Source: Sandarakinorhabdus sp. AAP62 (lineage in GTDB: Bacteria; Pseudomonadota; Alphaproteobacteria; Sphingomonadales; Sphingomonadaceae). From it: 64,000 bases of DNA. The position numbers were made by a program, and so were the translations under genes. Within the stretch, counting starts at the first letter, position 1. The number at the start of each line of letters is the position of its first letter. The stretch spans positions 124,001 through 188,000 of the forward strand of contig NZ_ANFY01000017.1 in assembly GCF_000331225.1 (NCBI RefSeq). Direction: 5' to 3'. Below the pieces are notes generated by a model. It ran no database searches and was not told the origin of the DNA. It saw nothing but the letters and a program-made list of their open reading frames with translations. Of the stretch, positions 48,650-56,765 are shown in pieces.

Positions 48650-49693
48650 ATGGCCATGAACAACGCGATCCGCCTGTCCGAAAAATGGTTTGTCCGCGCG
48701 CTGTGGCTGATCGCGCTGGCCTTTGCCTTCTTCCTGATCGGCCTTGGCAATGCCGTGGTGGGCGATCTGCCGCAGGTGGAAGCCGATATCAGCATCGAAC
48801 AGTTCATGGACAAGCCGGCGGGCGATGTGCAGCAGCAACAGGATCAGGCCAGGGCAAGGCGACTTGAAGCCGAATCCGCCCTGGACCAGGCCGAACTGAA
48901 GCGCACGGGCGCCCAGAAAGAATATGAGGCAGCGCGCGCCACCTTCGACAATTGGGTAGCCACCCGCCAGGCCACCGGCCGGGCCGATCAGGATGCCGAG
49001 CTGAAGAGCCGCACGGCGGCGCTTGATGCCTTGAAGGCCACGGAAACCGCCGCCACCCGCGCCAGCGAAGCCGAGCGCCAGAAGCTGCTCGACGCACAAC
49101 AGGCCGAACAGCGCGCGGAAGCCGCCATGATCCCGTTCCGCGACGCCGCCCAGGCCCGGTTCGATGCCGCAATCGAGGCATCGGAACTCAGGGTGTTCCT
49201 CTATCGCCTCGCCCTCACCCTGCCGCTGCTGGCCATTGCCGGCTGGCTGTTTGCCAGGGCGCGCAAGGGGCGCTGGTGGCCATTCGTGTGGGGCTTCATC
49301 TTCTTTGCCCTGTTCGCCTTCTTCGTGGAACTGGTGCCCTATCTGCCCAGCTATGGCGGCTATGTGCGCTATTCGGTGGGCATCATCATCACGATGATCG
49401 TAGGGCGCTGGGCCATCATCGAGCTGGGCAAATATCTGGAACGGCAGAAACTGGCCGAAGCCCAGCCCGAAACCATGCGCCGGCAGGATCTGGCCTATGA
49501 TCAGGCGCTGGCGCGATTGGCCAAGGGCGTCTGCCCCGGCTGCGAGCGACCGGTGGACCTGAAGAACCCTGACATTGATTTCTGCCCACACTGCGGGATC
49601 GGGCTGTTCGAACGCTGCGGCAATTGCAGTGCGCGCAAGGGCACATTCTCACCCTTCTGCCACAAGTGCGGCGCAAAGGCGGAGCCGGCCTAA
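48650..49693 (+). CDS. membrane protein with coiled coil and C-terminal zinc ribbons
   Basis: 347 residues: a membrane helix at about 13-38 (FVRALWLIALAFAFFLIGLGN), a long charged coiled coil (~50-180, Glu/Ala/Gln-rich), then three hydrophobic segments (~185-265). The end is cysteine-rich, with CPGCERP, FCPHCG, CGNC and FCHKCG knuckles, i.e. double zinc-ribbon. No family is recognised. The start at 48650, with an alternative at 48656, is set by the first helix; the frame further upstream overlaps tRNA-Gln. Its stop overlaps the convergent HpcH gene by 4 bp. Confidence 0.75.
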   Translation: MAMNNAIRLSEKWFVRALWLIALAFAFFLIGLGNAVVGDLPQVEADISIEQFMDKPAGDVQQQQDQARARRLEAESALDQAELKRTGAQKEYEAARATFDNWVATRQATGRADQDAELKSRTAALDALKATETAATRASEAERQKLLDAQQAEQRAEAAMIPFRDAAQARFDAAIEASELRVFLYRLALTLPLLAIAGWLFARARKGRWWPFVWGFIFFALFAFFVELVPYLPSYGGYVRYSVGIIITMIVGRWAIIELGKYLERQKLAEAQPETMRRQDLAYDQALARLAKGVCPGCERPVDLKNPDIDFCPHCGIGLFERCGNCSARKGTFSPFCHKCGAKAEPA

Positions 49694-50514
49694 GCCCGGG
49701 CCAGCAGCCGTTTCGCCTGTTCGACGTGGAGGATTTCGACCATCTGGCCATCCAGCGTCGCCACACCGCGGCCGGTGGCCAGCGCGGCTTCATAGGCGGC
49801 GATCATGGCACGGGCATGGGCGATCTCGTCGGCGGACGGTGAAAACACCGCGTTGCACGGATCGACCTGGCTGGGGTGAATCAGCGTCTTGCCATCAAAG
49901 CCCAGCAGCTTGCCCTGTTCGGCTTCGGCCCTGAATGCGGCCTCGTTGCGAAATTCGGTGCAGACCCCATCGAAACAGGCAATGCCGGCGGCGCGGGCGG
50001 CGATGACGATGGCTGAAAGGCTGTAGAGGAGCGGCGTGCGGCCCGGATCGCTGCCGCACTGCAGCGCCTTGGCCAGATCCGCCATGCCGGCAACCAGCCC
50101 GGCAATGCCCGTCGTGGCGGCGATGGCGGGCGCATTGATCACGCCGGCCGGCGTCTCGATCATCGCCAGCACCGGCCGGCCGCCGGACTGCGCCACCACC
50201 TGGGCGGCCTCGGCCGGCGTATCCACCTTGGGCACCACGATGCCGGCAAAGCCTTCAGCCTGCCCGGCGGCGATGTCGTCCGCATGCCAGGGCGTGCCGA
50301 TCCCGTTGACGCGCAGGAACAGCGTGCGTGTGCCCCATCCGCCTTCCTGCGCCGCGGCCACGGCCGCAGCGCGGGCATCGGCCTTGGCCTCAGGCTGCAC
50401 CGCATCCTCCAGATCAAGGATGACAGCATCACAGGCCAGGGTACGCGCCTTGGCAACGGCGCTGGCGCGGTTGGCGGGCAGATAAAGCGGTGAGCGCAGG
50501 CGGGTCATGTCCAT
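49690..50514 (-). CDS. HpcH/CitE-type CoA-ester lyase
   Basis: 274 residues of the CitE-like aldolase family: N-terminal RSPLYLPANRASAVAKA, Mg-binding and catalytic Arg/Glu residues in ILDLEDAVQPEAKADAR and MIETPAGVINAPAIA, and the DGKTLIHPSQVDPCN motif. Such enzymes cleave citryl-, malyl- or beta-methylmalyl-CoA. Without neighbours of a known pathway the substrate is open. ATG 50514 or 50508. Confidence 0.9.
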   Translation of the reverse strand: MDMTRLRSPLYLPANRASAVAKARTLACDAVILDLEDAVQPEAKADARAAAVAAAQEGGWGTRTLFLRVNGIGTPWHADDIAAGQAEGFAGIVVPKVDTPAEAAQVVAQSGGRPVLAMIETPAGVINAPAIAATTGIAGLVAGMADLAKALQCGSDPGRTPLLYSLSAIVIAARAAGIACFDGVCTEFRNEAAFRAEAEQGKLLGFDGKTLIHPSQVDPCNAVFSPSADEIAHARAMIAAYEAALATGRGVATLDGQMVEILHVEQAKRLLARA

Positions 50515-50551
50515 GCCGGCAACGCTGCCAGCCCGGCGGCGGCGTTGCAAC

Positions 50552-51292
50552 TCAATCGTCGGCCCAACCCGAGAGCTGCCCGCGCAGCTTGGTCAGCGCC
50601 GCCTTCTTGATCTGGCAGATGCGCGCCGCGCCGACACCGAGCACCTGGCCGATTTCCTCCAGGTTCAGTTCCTCGACGAAATAGAGTTGCAGTACCTGCG
50701 CTTCGCGTTCGGGCAGCGTGGCAATCGCCTGCGCGATGGCCGTGCGGCGGCGATCCTGTTCCAGGCAGTCGTGAGCATCAGGATCGCCACTGGCAAACCA
50801 TTCGCTGTGATCGGAATAGACATCGTCGAGGCTTTCCGTTTGCGCGGCATGGGTCTGGGCGTTGGCGGCGCGATATTCGGCCAGGGGCAGCGCCAGCGCG
50901 GCGGCCATTTCCTCGTCGGTGGCGGTGCGGCCCAGCTGGCCTTCAAGGCGGCTGCGCACCTGCCCCCATTCGCGCTTGCGGCGCATGGCGGAGCGCACCA
51001 GCGTGGCCCCCTTGCGCAACTGATCGATCATCGCGCCGCGCACCCGCACGCTGGCATAGGTGGCAAAGGCGGCGTGGCCGCGATCTTCAAAGCTTCTCGC
51101 AGCCTCGATCAGCGCGACCATGCCAATCTGCACAAGATCTTCCACATCAATGGCAGACGAGACCCGCGCATGCACATGCCAGGCGATACGGCGCACCAGT
51201 TGCAGATGACTGGAAATCAGCCGTTCGGGATCAACCTGCGCCAGGCGCGCCGGGGCATAAAGGGCAGGATCAAGGCCAAGGCGGGCGTCCAT
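50552..51292 (-). CDS. fliA: flagellar RNA polymerase sigma-28 factor
   Basis: 246 residues. Region 2 is RLISSHLQLVRRIAWHVHARVSSAIDVEDLVQIGM, with region 3 (LRKGATLVRSAMRRKREWGQV) and region 4 at the C-terminus (ATLPEREAQVLQLYFVEELNLEEIGQVLGVGAARICQIKKA). It directs late flagellar genes and is held by FlgM. Its ATG overlaps the flhA stop (TGATG), so it is read from the SLT-flhA-fliA unit. A sigma-28 type box lies before flgM in the same cluster. Confidence 0.95.
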   Translation of the reverse strand: MDARLGLDPALYAPARLAQVDPERLISSHLQLVRRIAWHVHARVSSAIDVEDLVQIGMVALIEAARSFEDRGHAAFATYASVRVRGAMIDQLRKGATLVRSAMRRKREWGQVRSRLEGQLGRTATDEEMAAALALPLAEYRAANAQTHAAQTESLDDVYSDHSEWFASGDPDAHDCLEQDRRRTAIAQAIATLPEREAQVLQLYFVEELNLEEIGQVLGVGAARICQIKKAALTKLRGQLSGWADD

Positions 51293-53382
51293 CAGGCGTC
51301 TCCAGTTGGGGCGCGTTGAGGCTGGGCTGCGCCGATCACGGCCAGCACCTCCACGTCGCGGTCATCGGGAATGTCGGGGAAAGCGAGCACGGGCACGCCC
51401 GGCAGCCGGGCGCGCAGCAACTGCCACAGCGGGCGGCGCACCTGCGGCACGGTGACGATGGCAAAACGCCGGCCTTCGTTCATGGGCGCGCGGGTGGCCA
51501 CGGCCACCGCTTCGGCGACGCGGGTGACCAGCGCCGGATCGAACGGATGCGCAGCGCCGGGATTGGCGCGCACCGCCTGCACCAGCAAGGTTTCGAGGCC
51601 CGGATCGAGCGCCACGGCCGCCAGCGCCGCCTTCACGCCGGCCAATTCCTGCACCATTGCCGCGCCCAGGGCGGGGCGGATCAGTTCGACCAGTTCGGCC
51701 GGCTCCTGCGATTTGGGCGCCATCTGCACCAGCGCATTGGCGATGGAGCGCAGATCGCGGATCGAAATCCCTTCCTCCAGCAACCGCTGCAGCACCTGTG
51801 TCACCACTGCAACGCTGAGCAATTTCGGCGTGAGCGCGCCCGCCAGGGCCGGTGTCGCTTCGGCCAGCGTATCCAGCAGCGCCTGCACCTCGTCCTGGCC
51901 AAGCAGGCGATGCGCGTGCGCCATCAGCAGCTGATTGAGGTGCGTGCCGACCACGGCGGCGGGATCGACGACCGTATAGCCTGCTGCTTCCGCCAGATCA
52001 GTTTCAGCCGGATCGATCCAGCGCGCCGGGATACCAAAGGCCGGATCAAGCGTTTCGCGGCCGGGAATGGGTGTGGAAATCGGGCCGGCCTCGATGGCCA
52101 GCACATCATCGGGCCAGGCATCATCTTCGCCGACCACGACGCCGGCCAGGGTGATGCGATAACGGAACGGCGGCAGCGCCAGATCATCGCGCACCCGCAC
52201 CTGCGGCAGCACGAAGCCCAGATTCTTCGACAATTGCCGGCGCACGGCGGTGATGCGGGCCATCAGCGGGCTCCCACGCGCATCATCGACCATCGGCACC
52301 AGGCCAAAGCCGATCTCGATACTGGCCGGCGCACTATCGGCCACATCGGCCCAATCGATCCGGGCATCGTCGGCGGCGGCTTCGGCGGCAGCCGTTTCGG
52401 CCGGGGTTTCGATGACGGGCTTCTTCTTCAGGGCCAGCCACAGGGCAAAGCCTGCTGCCGGCGCGATGATCAACAGCGGCATGCCGGGCAGCAGGCCCAG
52501 CAGCGAGAGGATGATGCCCACCGGCAGCCACGGCGCTGTCTGCCCCAATTGCAGGCCGACCTGGCCGGCAAGATCGGTTTCCTTGCCAACGCGTGTCACC
52601 ACCATGGCGGCCGCGATCGACAACAGCAGCGCCGGCACCTGCGCGACCAGGCCATCCCCCACCGCCAGCAGCAGATAGGTGGTGGCGGCATCCGCCAGCG
52701 TGAGATCGTGGGAGACGGTGCCGAGGATCAGGCCGCCGATGATGTTGATGGCCAGGATCAGCACGCCGGCCACGGCATCGCCCTTCACGAACTTGGACGA
52801 ACCATCCATGGCGCCGTGAAAATCGGCTTCGGTGGTGACTTCCAGCCGGCGGGCGCGGGCTTCGTCCGCCGTGATCTGGCCGGCGTTCAGATCGGCATCG
52901 ATGGCCATCTGCTTGCCGGGCAACGCATCCAGGGTGAAGCGCGCCGCGACTTCGGAAACGCGGCCGGCGCCCTTGGTGATCACCACCAGGTTGATGATCA
53001 TCAGCACGGCAAAGACGAACAGGCCGACAACATAATCGCCGCCAACGAGGAAGGTGCCGAACGCCTCGATCACATGGCCGGCCGCCGCCGTGCCTTCATG
53101 GCCATGCACCAGCACGACGCGGGTGGAGGCGACGTTTAGCGCCAGCCGCAGCAGCGTCGCGTAGAGCAGCACGGTTGGAAAGGCGGAGAAATCCAGCGGC
53201 TGGCGGATGTTGATGGCGACCATCAGCACGATCAGCGCGACAGCGATATTGGTGACGAAAAACAGATCCAGCAGGAAGGTGGGCAGCGGCACCACCATCA
53301 GCGCGACCAGAATCAGGATCGCTGCCGGCATCAGCGTGGTGCGCGCGCTCCATGTGCGGGGATCGAGCGCCAATGCGTTCAT
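51292..53382 (-). CDS. flhA: flagellar type III export gate protein
   Basis: 696 residues with about eight transmembrane helices in the first ~310 residues, including the FHIPEP-type cytoplasmic loop (KFVKGDAVAGVLILAINIIG with GLI). A large soluble C-domain follows (~340-696) that docks export substrates. Starts MNALALDPRTWSARTTLMPA. It is coupled to the SLT gene (ATGA overlap) and fliA. Confidence 0.97.
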   Translation of the reverse strand: MNALALDPRTWSARTTLMPAAILILVALMVVPLPTFLLDLFFVTNIAVALIVLMVAINIRQPLDFSAFPTVLLYATLLRLALNVASTRVVLVHGHEGTAAAGHVIEAFGTFLVGGDYVVGLFVFAVLMIINLVVITKGAGRVSEVAARFTLDALPGKQMAIDADLNAGQITADEARARRLEVTTEADFHGAMDGSSKFVKGDAVAGVLILAINIIGGLILGTVSHDLTLADAATTYLLLAVGDGLVAQVPALLLSIAAAMVVTRVGKETDLAGQVGLQLGQTAPWLPVGIILSLLGLLPGMPLLIIAPAAGFALWLALKKKPVIETPAETAAAEAAADDARIDWADVADSAPASIEIGFGLVPMVDDARGSPLMARITAVRRQLSKNLGFVLPQVRVRDDLALPPFRYRITLAGVVVGEDDAWPDDVLAIEAGPISTPIPGRETLDPAFGIPARWIDPAETDLAEAAGYTVVDPAAVVGTHLNQLLMAHAHRLLGQDEVQALLDTLAEATPALAGALTPKLLSVAVVTQVLQRLLEEGISIRDLRSIANALVQMAPKSQEPAELVELIRPALGAAMVQELAGVKAALAAVALDPGLETLLVQAVRANPGAAHPFDPALVTRVAEAVAVATRAPMNEGRRFAIVTVPQVRRPLWQLLRARLPGVPVLAFPDIPDDRDVEVLAVIGAAQPQRAPTGDA

Positions 53383-54113
53383 GCCATTGCCGCCAGAACG
53401 AGATAGGCCATGCGGGCGCGGACCGCCGTCAGCGCCGGATCGGGCCCCGGCAAGGCGTTGCCGCCGGTCGGCAGACTGTTGCCGGCGGTAACCAGCAGGG
53501 CGCCGCCCATGTGCCGGTTGATGCGGCTGGCGACGAGATCATGCACTTCGGCCAGACTGCGGGCGCTGCCGTCCTTGTGATAGAAGGTCGAGCGATTGGC
53601 TGCTGCTGCGGCCGGCAACAGGCTGGCAGCGGCCATGCCGGGGGCCGCTGCCATCGTCTTCAGAAACTTGATGGCGCCGCCGGCCCCGAAAAAGGCCGCC
53701 AGATACAGGTCTGCCGATCCAGCCGCGCGGCCCAGGGCGCCCTCGAGGCGGGCGGCATTGTCGCGCGTGAACTCGCCGGCCATGGTGGCGGCGGCTTCGG
53801 CATTGTGGCGCAGCGACAGGATGGTCTGCCTGACCGCACCGCTGGCGCCGTGCTTCAGTGCATCGGCGGCCCAGCCCAGGCCGTGCTTTTCGCCATGGCG
53901 GGCAACAGTGGCGAGCCAGGTCGCATCGGTGAACTGGAACAGGCCGGTGGCCGACGAAGTGGCGGCGCGGGCGTTCGGATTGAGGCCGGATTCAGCGCGG
54001 GCGTTGGCCAGCAGATAGGTGAAATCAACCCCGGTGCGGTTGGCCGCGCTGCGCACCGCATCGAGCACATCGGGCGGGCCGGCAGGGCGATGGAAGGATA
54101 TGGCCTGGGTCAT
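53379..54113 (-). CDS. SLT-domain lytic transglycosylase of the flagellar cluster
   Basis: 244 residues. The SLT fold starts near residue 20 with catalytic Glu in LLANARAESGLNPNA and the ATGLFQFTDATWLATV segment; the remainder is Ala-rich. No signal peptide, so it probably goes out by the flagellar export gate. Its role would replace the muramidase half that is missing from the short FlgJ here. ATG 54113 is used; GTG 54119 lies before the predicted transcript start. A sigma-54 element sits 13 bp before the ATG. Confidence 0.85.
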   Translation of the reverse strand: MTQAISFHRPAGPPDVLDAVRSAANRTGVDFTYLLANARAESGLNPNARAATSSATGLFQFTDATWLATVARHGEKHGLGWAADALKHGASGAVRQTILSLRHNAEAAATMAGEFTRDNAARLEGALGRAAGSADLYLAAFFGAGGAIKFLKTMAAAPGMAAASLLPAAAAANRSTFYHKDGSARSLAEVHDLVASRINRHMGGALLVTAGNSLPTGGNALPGPDPALTAVRARMAYLVLAAMA

Positions 54114-54125
54114 GCCCACAATCCA

Positions 54126-54141
54126 AGCAAGGCGCGTGCCA
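54126..54141 (-). promoter_or_regulatory. sigma-54 promoter for SLT-flhA-fliA
   Basis: On the minus strand TGGCACG-CGCC-TTGCT, a perfect match to the -24/-12 consensus. The start point would be about 54115, only one or two bases before ATG 54113. Confidence 0.8.
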
Positions 54142-54205
54142 GCATGGCCCCGCCATTTGCGCCAATCCGGATGCTTCCCCCCATCCCCCCCTCCCTCGCC
54201 ATGGT

Positions 54206-54532
54206 TCAGGCCCAGCGACCGTTGCTGCCGTAGGTGACCGGATCGGGCCGGGGGATGACCGGGCCGGGGCGCAGCGCAGCAAGGCGCTTTTCAACGCTGA
54301 TCATCTTGGCCCGGCTTTTCAGGATTGCTTCGCTGTTCAGATCGCGGGCCTGTTCCAGCTGCGGGCGCGGCGGCGGCGCACCGCCGGCAATGGCGGCCGA
54401 CAGCTCTGCCAGCGCCCTGGCCTTGGCTTCGCTGGCCGCCAGGATGGCATCGGCATCTTCGGCATCCAGCGCGGCCAGCTCGCTCTGGATCGCGGCAACC
54501 AGGGCCTGGGCCAGATCGTCGGCTGCACTCAT
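54206..54532 (-). CDS. flgN: FlgN-like flagellar export chaperone
   Basis: 108 residues, helical (LAQALVAAIQSELAALDAED, then EAKARALAELSAAI), matching the FlgN pattern of a chaperone for FlgK and FlgL. Similarity is weak, as is usual for FlgN, so the call depends on position directly after flgM (4-bp overlap). The last ~20 residues are proline-rich. Confidence 0.75.
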   Translation of the reverse strand: MSAADDLAQALVAAIQSELAALDAEDADAILAASEAKARALAELSAAIAGGAPPPRPQLEQARDLNSEAILKSRAKMISVEKRLAALRPGPVIPRPDPVTYGSNGRWA

Positions 54533-54831
54533 GGCCGGATGCGATCCAGTTTCAGCATGGCATCGGCGATCCGCAGCGGATCAACCGTGTAGCGCCCGGC
54601 CTGGATCTGGGCCTTCAGCTCCGCCACGCGCGCGGCGTTGACTGGCGGCGCCTTGGCCAGATCGGCCACCACGGAAGAGCTGCCGGGACGAAACGCCGTA
54701 GGCTCGTTGGGGGCAGCGGCGCGGCGCAGGCTGCGCGATGGGTCGGCTGCCGTGGTCTCGGTCGCTGGCTGGCGCTGGCCAATCGGGCCGCGGATCGGGC
54801 CGCCACCACCTGAAATACCGTCAATCATCAT
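54529..54831 (-). CDS. flgM: anti-sigma-28 factor
   Basis: 100 residues: a disordered Gly/Pro-rich N-terminus and the C-terminal FlgM segment (VNAARVAELKAQIQAGRYTV then DPLRIADAMLKLD) that binds FliA. ATG 54831 follows AAGGACC. A sigma-28 box (54868-54894) would give the usual FliA-FlgM feedback loop. It overlaps flgN by 4 bp. Confidence 0.9.
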   Translation of the reverse strand: MMIDGISGGGGPIRGPIGQRQPATETTAADPSRSLRRAAAPNEPTAFRPGSSSVVADLAKAPPVNAARVAELKAQIQAGRYTVDPLRIADAMLKLDRIRP

Positions 54832-54867
54832 CTGGTCCTTTCCGTCCCTGCAAAGGGCGCAACGCAC

Positions 54868-54894
54868 TTAACGGCCGTTCACCATGGGGCTTTA
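54868..54894 (-). promoter_or_regulatory. sigma-28 (FliA) promoter of flgM-flgN
   Basis: On the minus strand TAAA, a 15-bp spacer, GCCGTTAA. This matches the TAAA-N15-GCCGATAA consensus with one mismatch. The leader to flgM would be about 30 nt. Confidence 0.8.
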
Positions 54895-54916
54895 ATCGCC
54901 ATGCTCACCGTGTGTT

Positions 54917-55429
54917 TCAGCGCGCGAGCACGACCTTGCCGCCCTCCTCGATGCGGCCGGTGAAGCGCCGGCCGGCCGGGCCCTTCAGCGCCACGCGGTT
55001 GCCATCGGCGTCGCGTTCGGCTTCGGCCTCGATGCTCACTGCCCAGCCCTGGCCGCCGGCTTCGACCAGCACCCGCTCGCCGCGCCGGATCGCGGGACGC
55101 GCGCGGGCCTGCGGCTGAAAACCCGGGGTAAATGGCTGATCGATGGGCACATAGAGCGTCCACGCCGGGCTGGCGCAGTCGGCGCGCACCACATCGGCGC
55201 GCGCCCAGCTCAACGCCGGCGCCAGACAGGCCGGCACGACCAGGCGCGGATCGACCCGTGCGTTGGCGCCGCCGGCAAAGCGCTGCACCTGGGCTTTCAG
55301 GGCCGCGACATCGTGCAGGCCCGGAGCCAAGGCTTGCGCTGGCACCGGTCGCGCCGCGATGAGGGCGCCCAGGCCAGCGATGGCCAGGATGATGTGGCGA
55401 ACAGCGGATGATTTAAGCCTGGCGCGCAT
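54917..55429 (-). CDS. flgA: P-ring assembly chaperone
   Basis: 170 residues with signal peptide (IILAIAGLGALIAARPVPAQA). The FlgA SAF-like domain is in the second half (RPAIRRGERVLVEAGGQGWAVSIEAEAERDADGNRVALKG). It assists periplasmic FlgI assembly. The start at 55429 was chosen at the signal; the longer frame to 55612 crosses the promoter region. A sigma-54-like element lies 70 bp upstream. Confidence 0.88.
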   Translation of the reverse strand: MRARLKSSAVRHIILAIAGLGALIAARPVPAQALAPGLHDVAALKAQVQRFAGGANARVDPRLVVPACLAPALSWARADVVRADCASPAWTLYVPIDQPFTPGFQPQARARPAIRRGERVLVEAGGQGWAVSIEAEAERDADGNRVALKGPAGRRFTGRIEEGGKVVLAR

Positions 55430-55497
55430 GGGCCGTTGTTTCCTGTGCTGGATGGCATGTTCCCCGCGCAGTCCCCCGAGCGGTGCACCATCCGTCC

Positions 55498-55513
55498 AGC
55501 AAGAAGCGCGCCA
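55498..55513 (-). promoter_or_regulatory. sigma-54-like promoter of flgA
   Basis: Minus strand TGGCGCG-CTTC-TTGCT, one mismatch from consensus. The predicted start is near 55487, giving a ~58-nt leader to flgA. It is divergent from the flgB promoter. Confidence 0.65.
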
Positions 55514-55653
55514 ACCGCCGACCCCCTCTTGCGGTGCGCCTTTCGCCGGCCTGGGGCCGGCAAGCCCTTGCCGCTCCCCCCGGCAAGCCCTTGCCGCCCC
55601 AGGCCGCCCCAATTCCAGCCCCCAATCCCGTCTTTCCGTGGTGAACCGCGCTT

Positions 55654-55669
55654 TGGCACGCTTGTTGCT
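55654..55669 (+). promoter_or_regulatory. sigma-54 promoter of flgB, abutting the start codon
   Basis: TGGCACG-CTTG-TTGCT, perfect consensus. Counting 12 bases from the -12 C puts +1 at about 55680, one base before an in-frame ATG at 55681. The upstream ATG at 55675 would not be transcribed from it. Confidence 0.8.
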
Positions 55670-55680
55670 GAGCCATGGGC

Positions 55681-56055
55681 ATGACGATGCTTGATAGCGC
55701 CCTTGGTCTCTCTGCCGACGCCCTCAAACTCAGGGCGCAGCGGCTGGACGTGATTGCCGGCAACATCGCCAATGCCAGCACCCCCGGCTACAAGGCGCGT
55801 GATCTGGATGCGGATGGTGCGCTCGCCCGGCTGCAGGCGGCGCGCAGTGGTGGCTTTGGGGCGCTGATGTCCGAACAATTGGGCAGTGATCTGCAATATC
55901 GTAGCGCATTGGTGCCCAGCATGGACGGCAACACGGTGGAAATGGCCACCGAACAGGCCGCCTTTGCCGAAAACGCCGTGAAGTACCGCGCCTCGCTCGG
56001 CTTTCTCACCAGTCGCATCCAGACCATCATGATGGCGCTGAAGGGGGGTGAGTGA
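55681..56055 (+). CDS. flgB: flagellar proximal rod protein
   Basis: Rod protein with the N-terminal LDSALGLSADALKLRAQRLD and VIAGNIANASTPGYKARDLD consensus of the family. About 124 residues from ATG 55681; the family start (MLD) could also be ATG 55687, and ATG 55675 is in frame too. I prefer 55681 because it coincides with the predicted sigma-54 start point, making the mRNA leaderless. It overlaps the flgC start by one base. Confidence 0.9.
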   Translation: MTMLDSALGLSADALKLRAQRLDVIAGNIANASTPGYKARDLDADGALARLQAARSGGFGALMSEQLGSDLQYRSALVPSMDGNTVEMATEQAAFAENAVKYRASLGFLTSRIQTIMMALKGGE

Positions 56056-56465
56056 TGAAGCCCATAAACGCCTCGGGCCTGAGCACTTTTGACATCTCTG
56101 GCCGTGCCATGGCCGCTCAGCTGGTGCGGATGAACGCGATTGCCTCCAACCTGGCCAATGCCGGCACCATCGCCGGCAGCGAACAGGGCGCCTATCGCGC
56201 GCTCAAACCCGTGTTCAGCGCCACTTTTGATGGCCCGGCCGCGACGGTGGATGTCGCCCGCATGGCCCGCACCGGCAGCCCCGAAAGGAAGCTCGACCCA
56301 AATCATCCGCTGGCAGACGCCACGGGCCATGTGTGGGCCGCTGCGGTCGATCCCAACCAGGAGATGGTGGAAATGGTCGAGACCGCGCGCGCCTATGCCA
56401 ACAATGTCGAAGTGATGAGCACGGCCCGCGGCCTGATGCTCGAAACCCTGAGGATCGGCAAATGA
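56055..56465 (+). CDS. flgC: flagellar proximal rod protein
   Basis: 136 residues with the rod N-terminal consensus (MAAQLVRMNAIASNLANAGT) and the C-terminal VDPNQEMVEMVETARAYANN and VEVMSTARGL. Start ATG 56055 overlaps the flgB stop (TGATG). Overlaps flgD by 4 bp (ATGA). Confidence 0.94.
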   Translation: MKPINASGLSTFDISGRAMAAQLVRMNAIASNLANAGTIAGSEQGAYRALKPVFSATFDGPAATVDVARMARTGSPERKLDPNHPLADATGHVWAAAVDPNQEMVEMVETARAYANNVEVMSTARGLMLETLRIGK

Positions 56466-56752
56466 ACAGCGTTGATTCCACCGCAACTGTAGCCGGCGTC
56501 CCCGCCGCACAGCCGCCCACCGCCAGGGTGCCGAAATCGACGCTGGATCAAGGCGATTTCCTGCGCCTGCTCACGGCCCAGTTGCAGAACCAGGATCCGA
56601 CCAAGCCGGTCGATAATTTCCAATATGTCCAGCAGATGGCGATGTTTGCCCAGATCGAGGGCGGCAGTGAAACCAACGCCAAGCTGGATGCCGTGGTCGA
56701 CCGGCTCGACCAGCTGATTGCCCGCATTTCCCCGCCCGAAGCAGCAAACTGA
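56462..56752 (+). CDS. flgD: short hook-capping scaffold protein
   Basis: 96 residues with the FlgD N-terminal motif LDQGDFLRLLTAQLQNQDPT then KPVDNFQYVQQMAMFAQIEGG. The FlgD Tudor and Ig-like domains (usual length about 220) are absent, and the gene ends with PPEAAN before flgE. It is still probably the hook cap scaffold, in reduced form. Confidence 0.88.
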   Translation: MNSVDSTATVAGVPAAQPPTARVPKSTLDQGDFLRLLTAQLQNQDPTKPVDNFQYVQQMAMFAQIEGGSETNAKLDAVVDRLDQLIARISPPEAAN

Positions 56753-56765
56753 AGGGACCCGTCGC

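Noticed and set aside
51316-53139. 607-codon frame opposite flhA
   Set aside because: Shadow of flhA with Gln/His/Arg-rich content.
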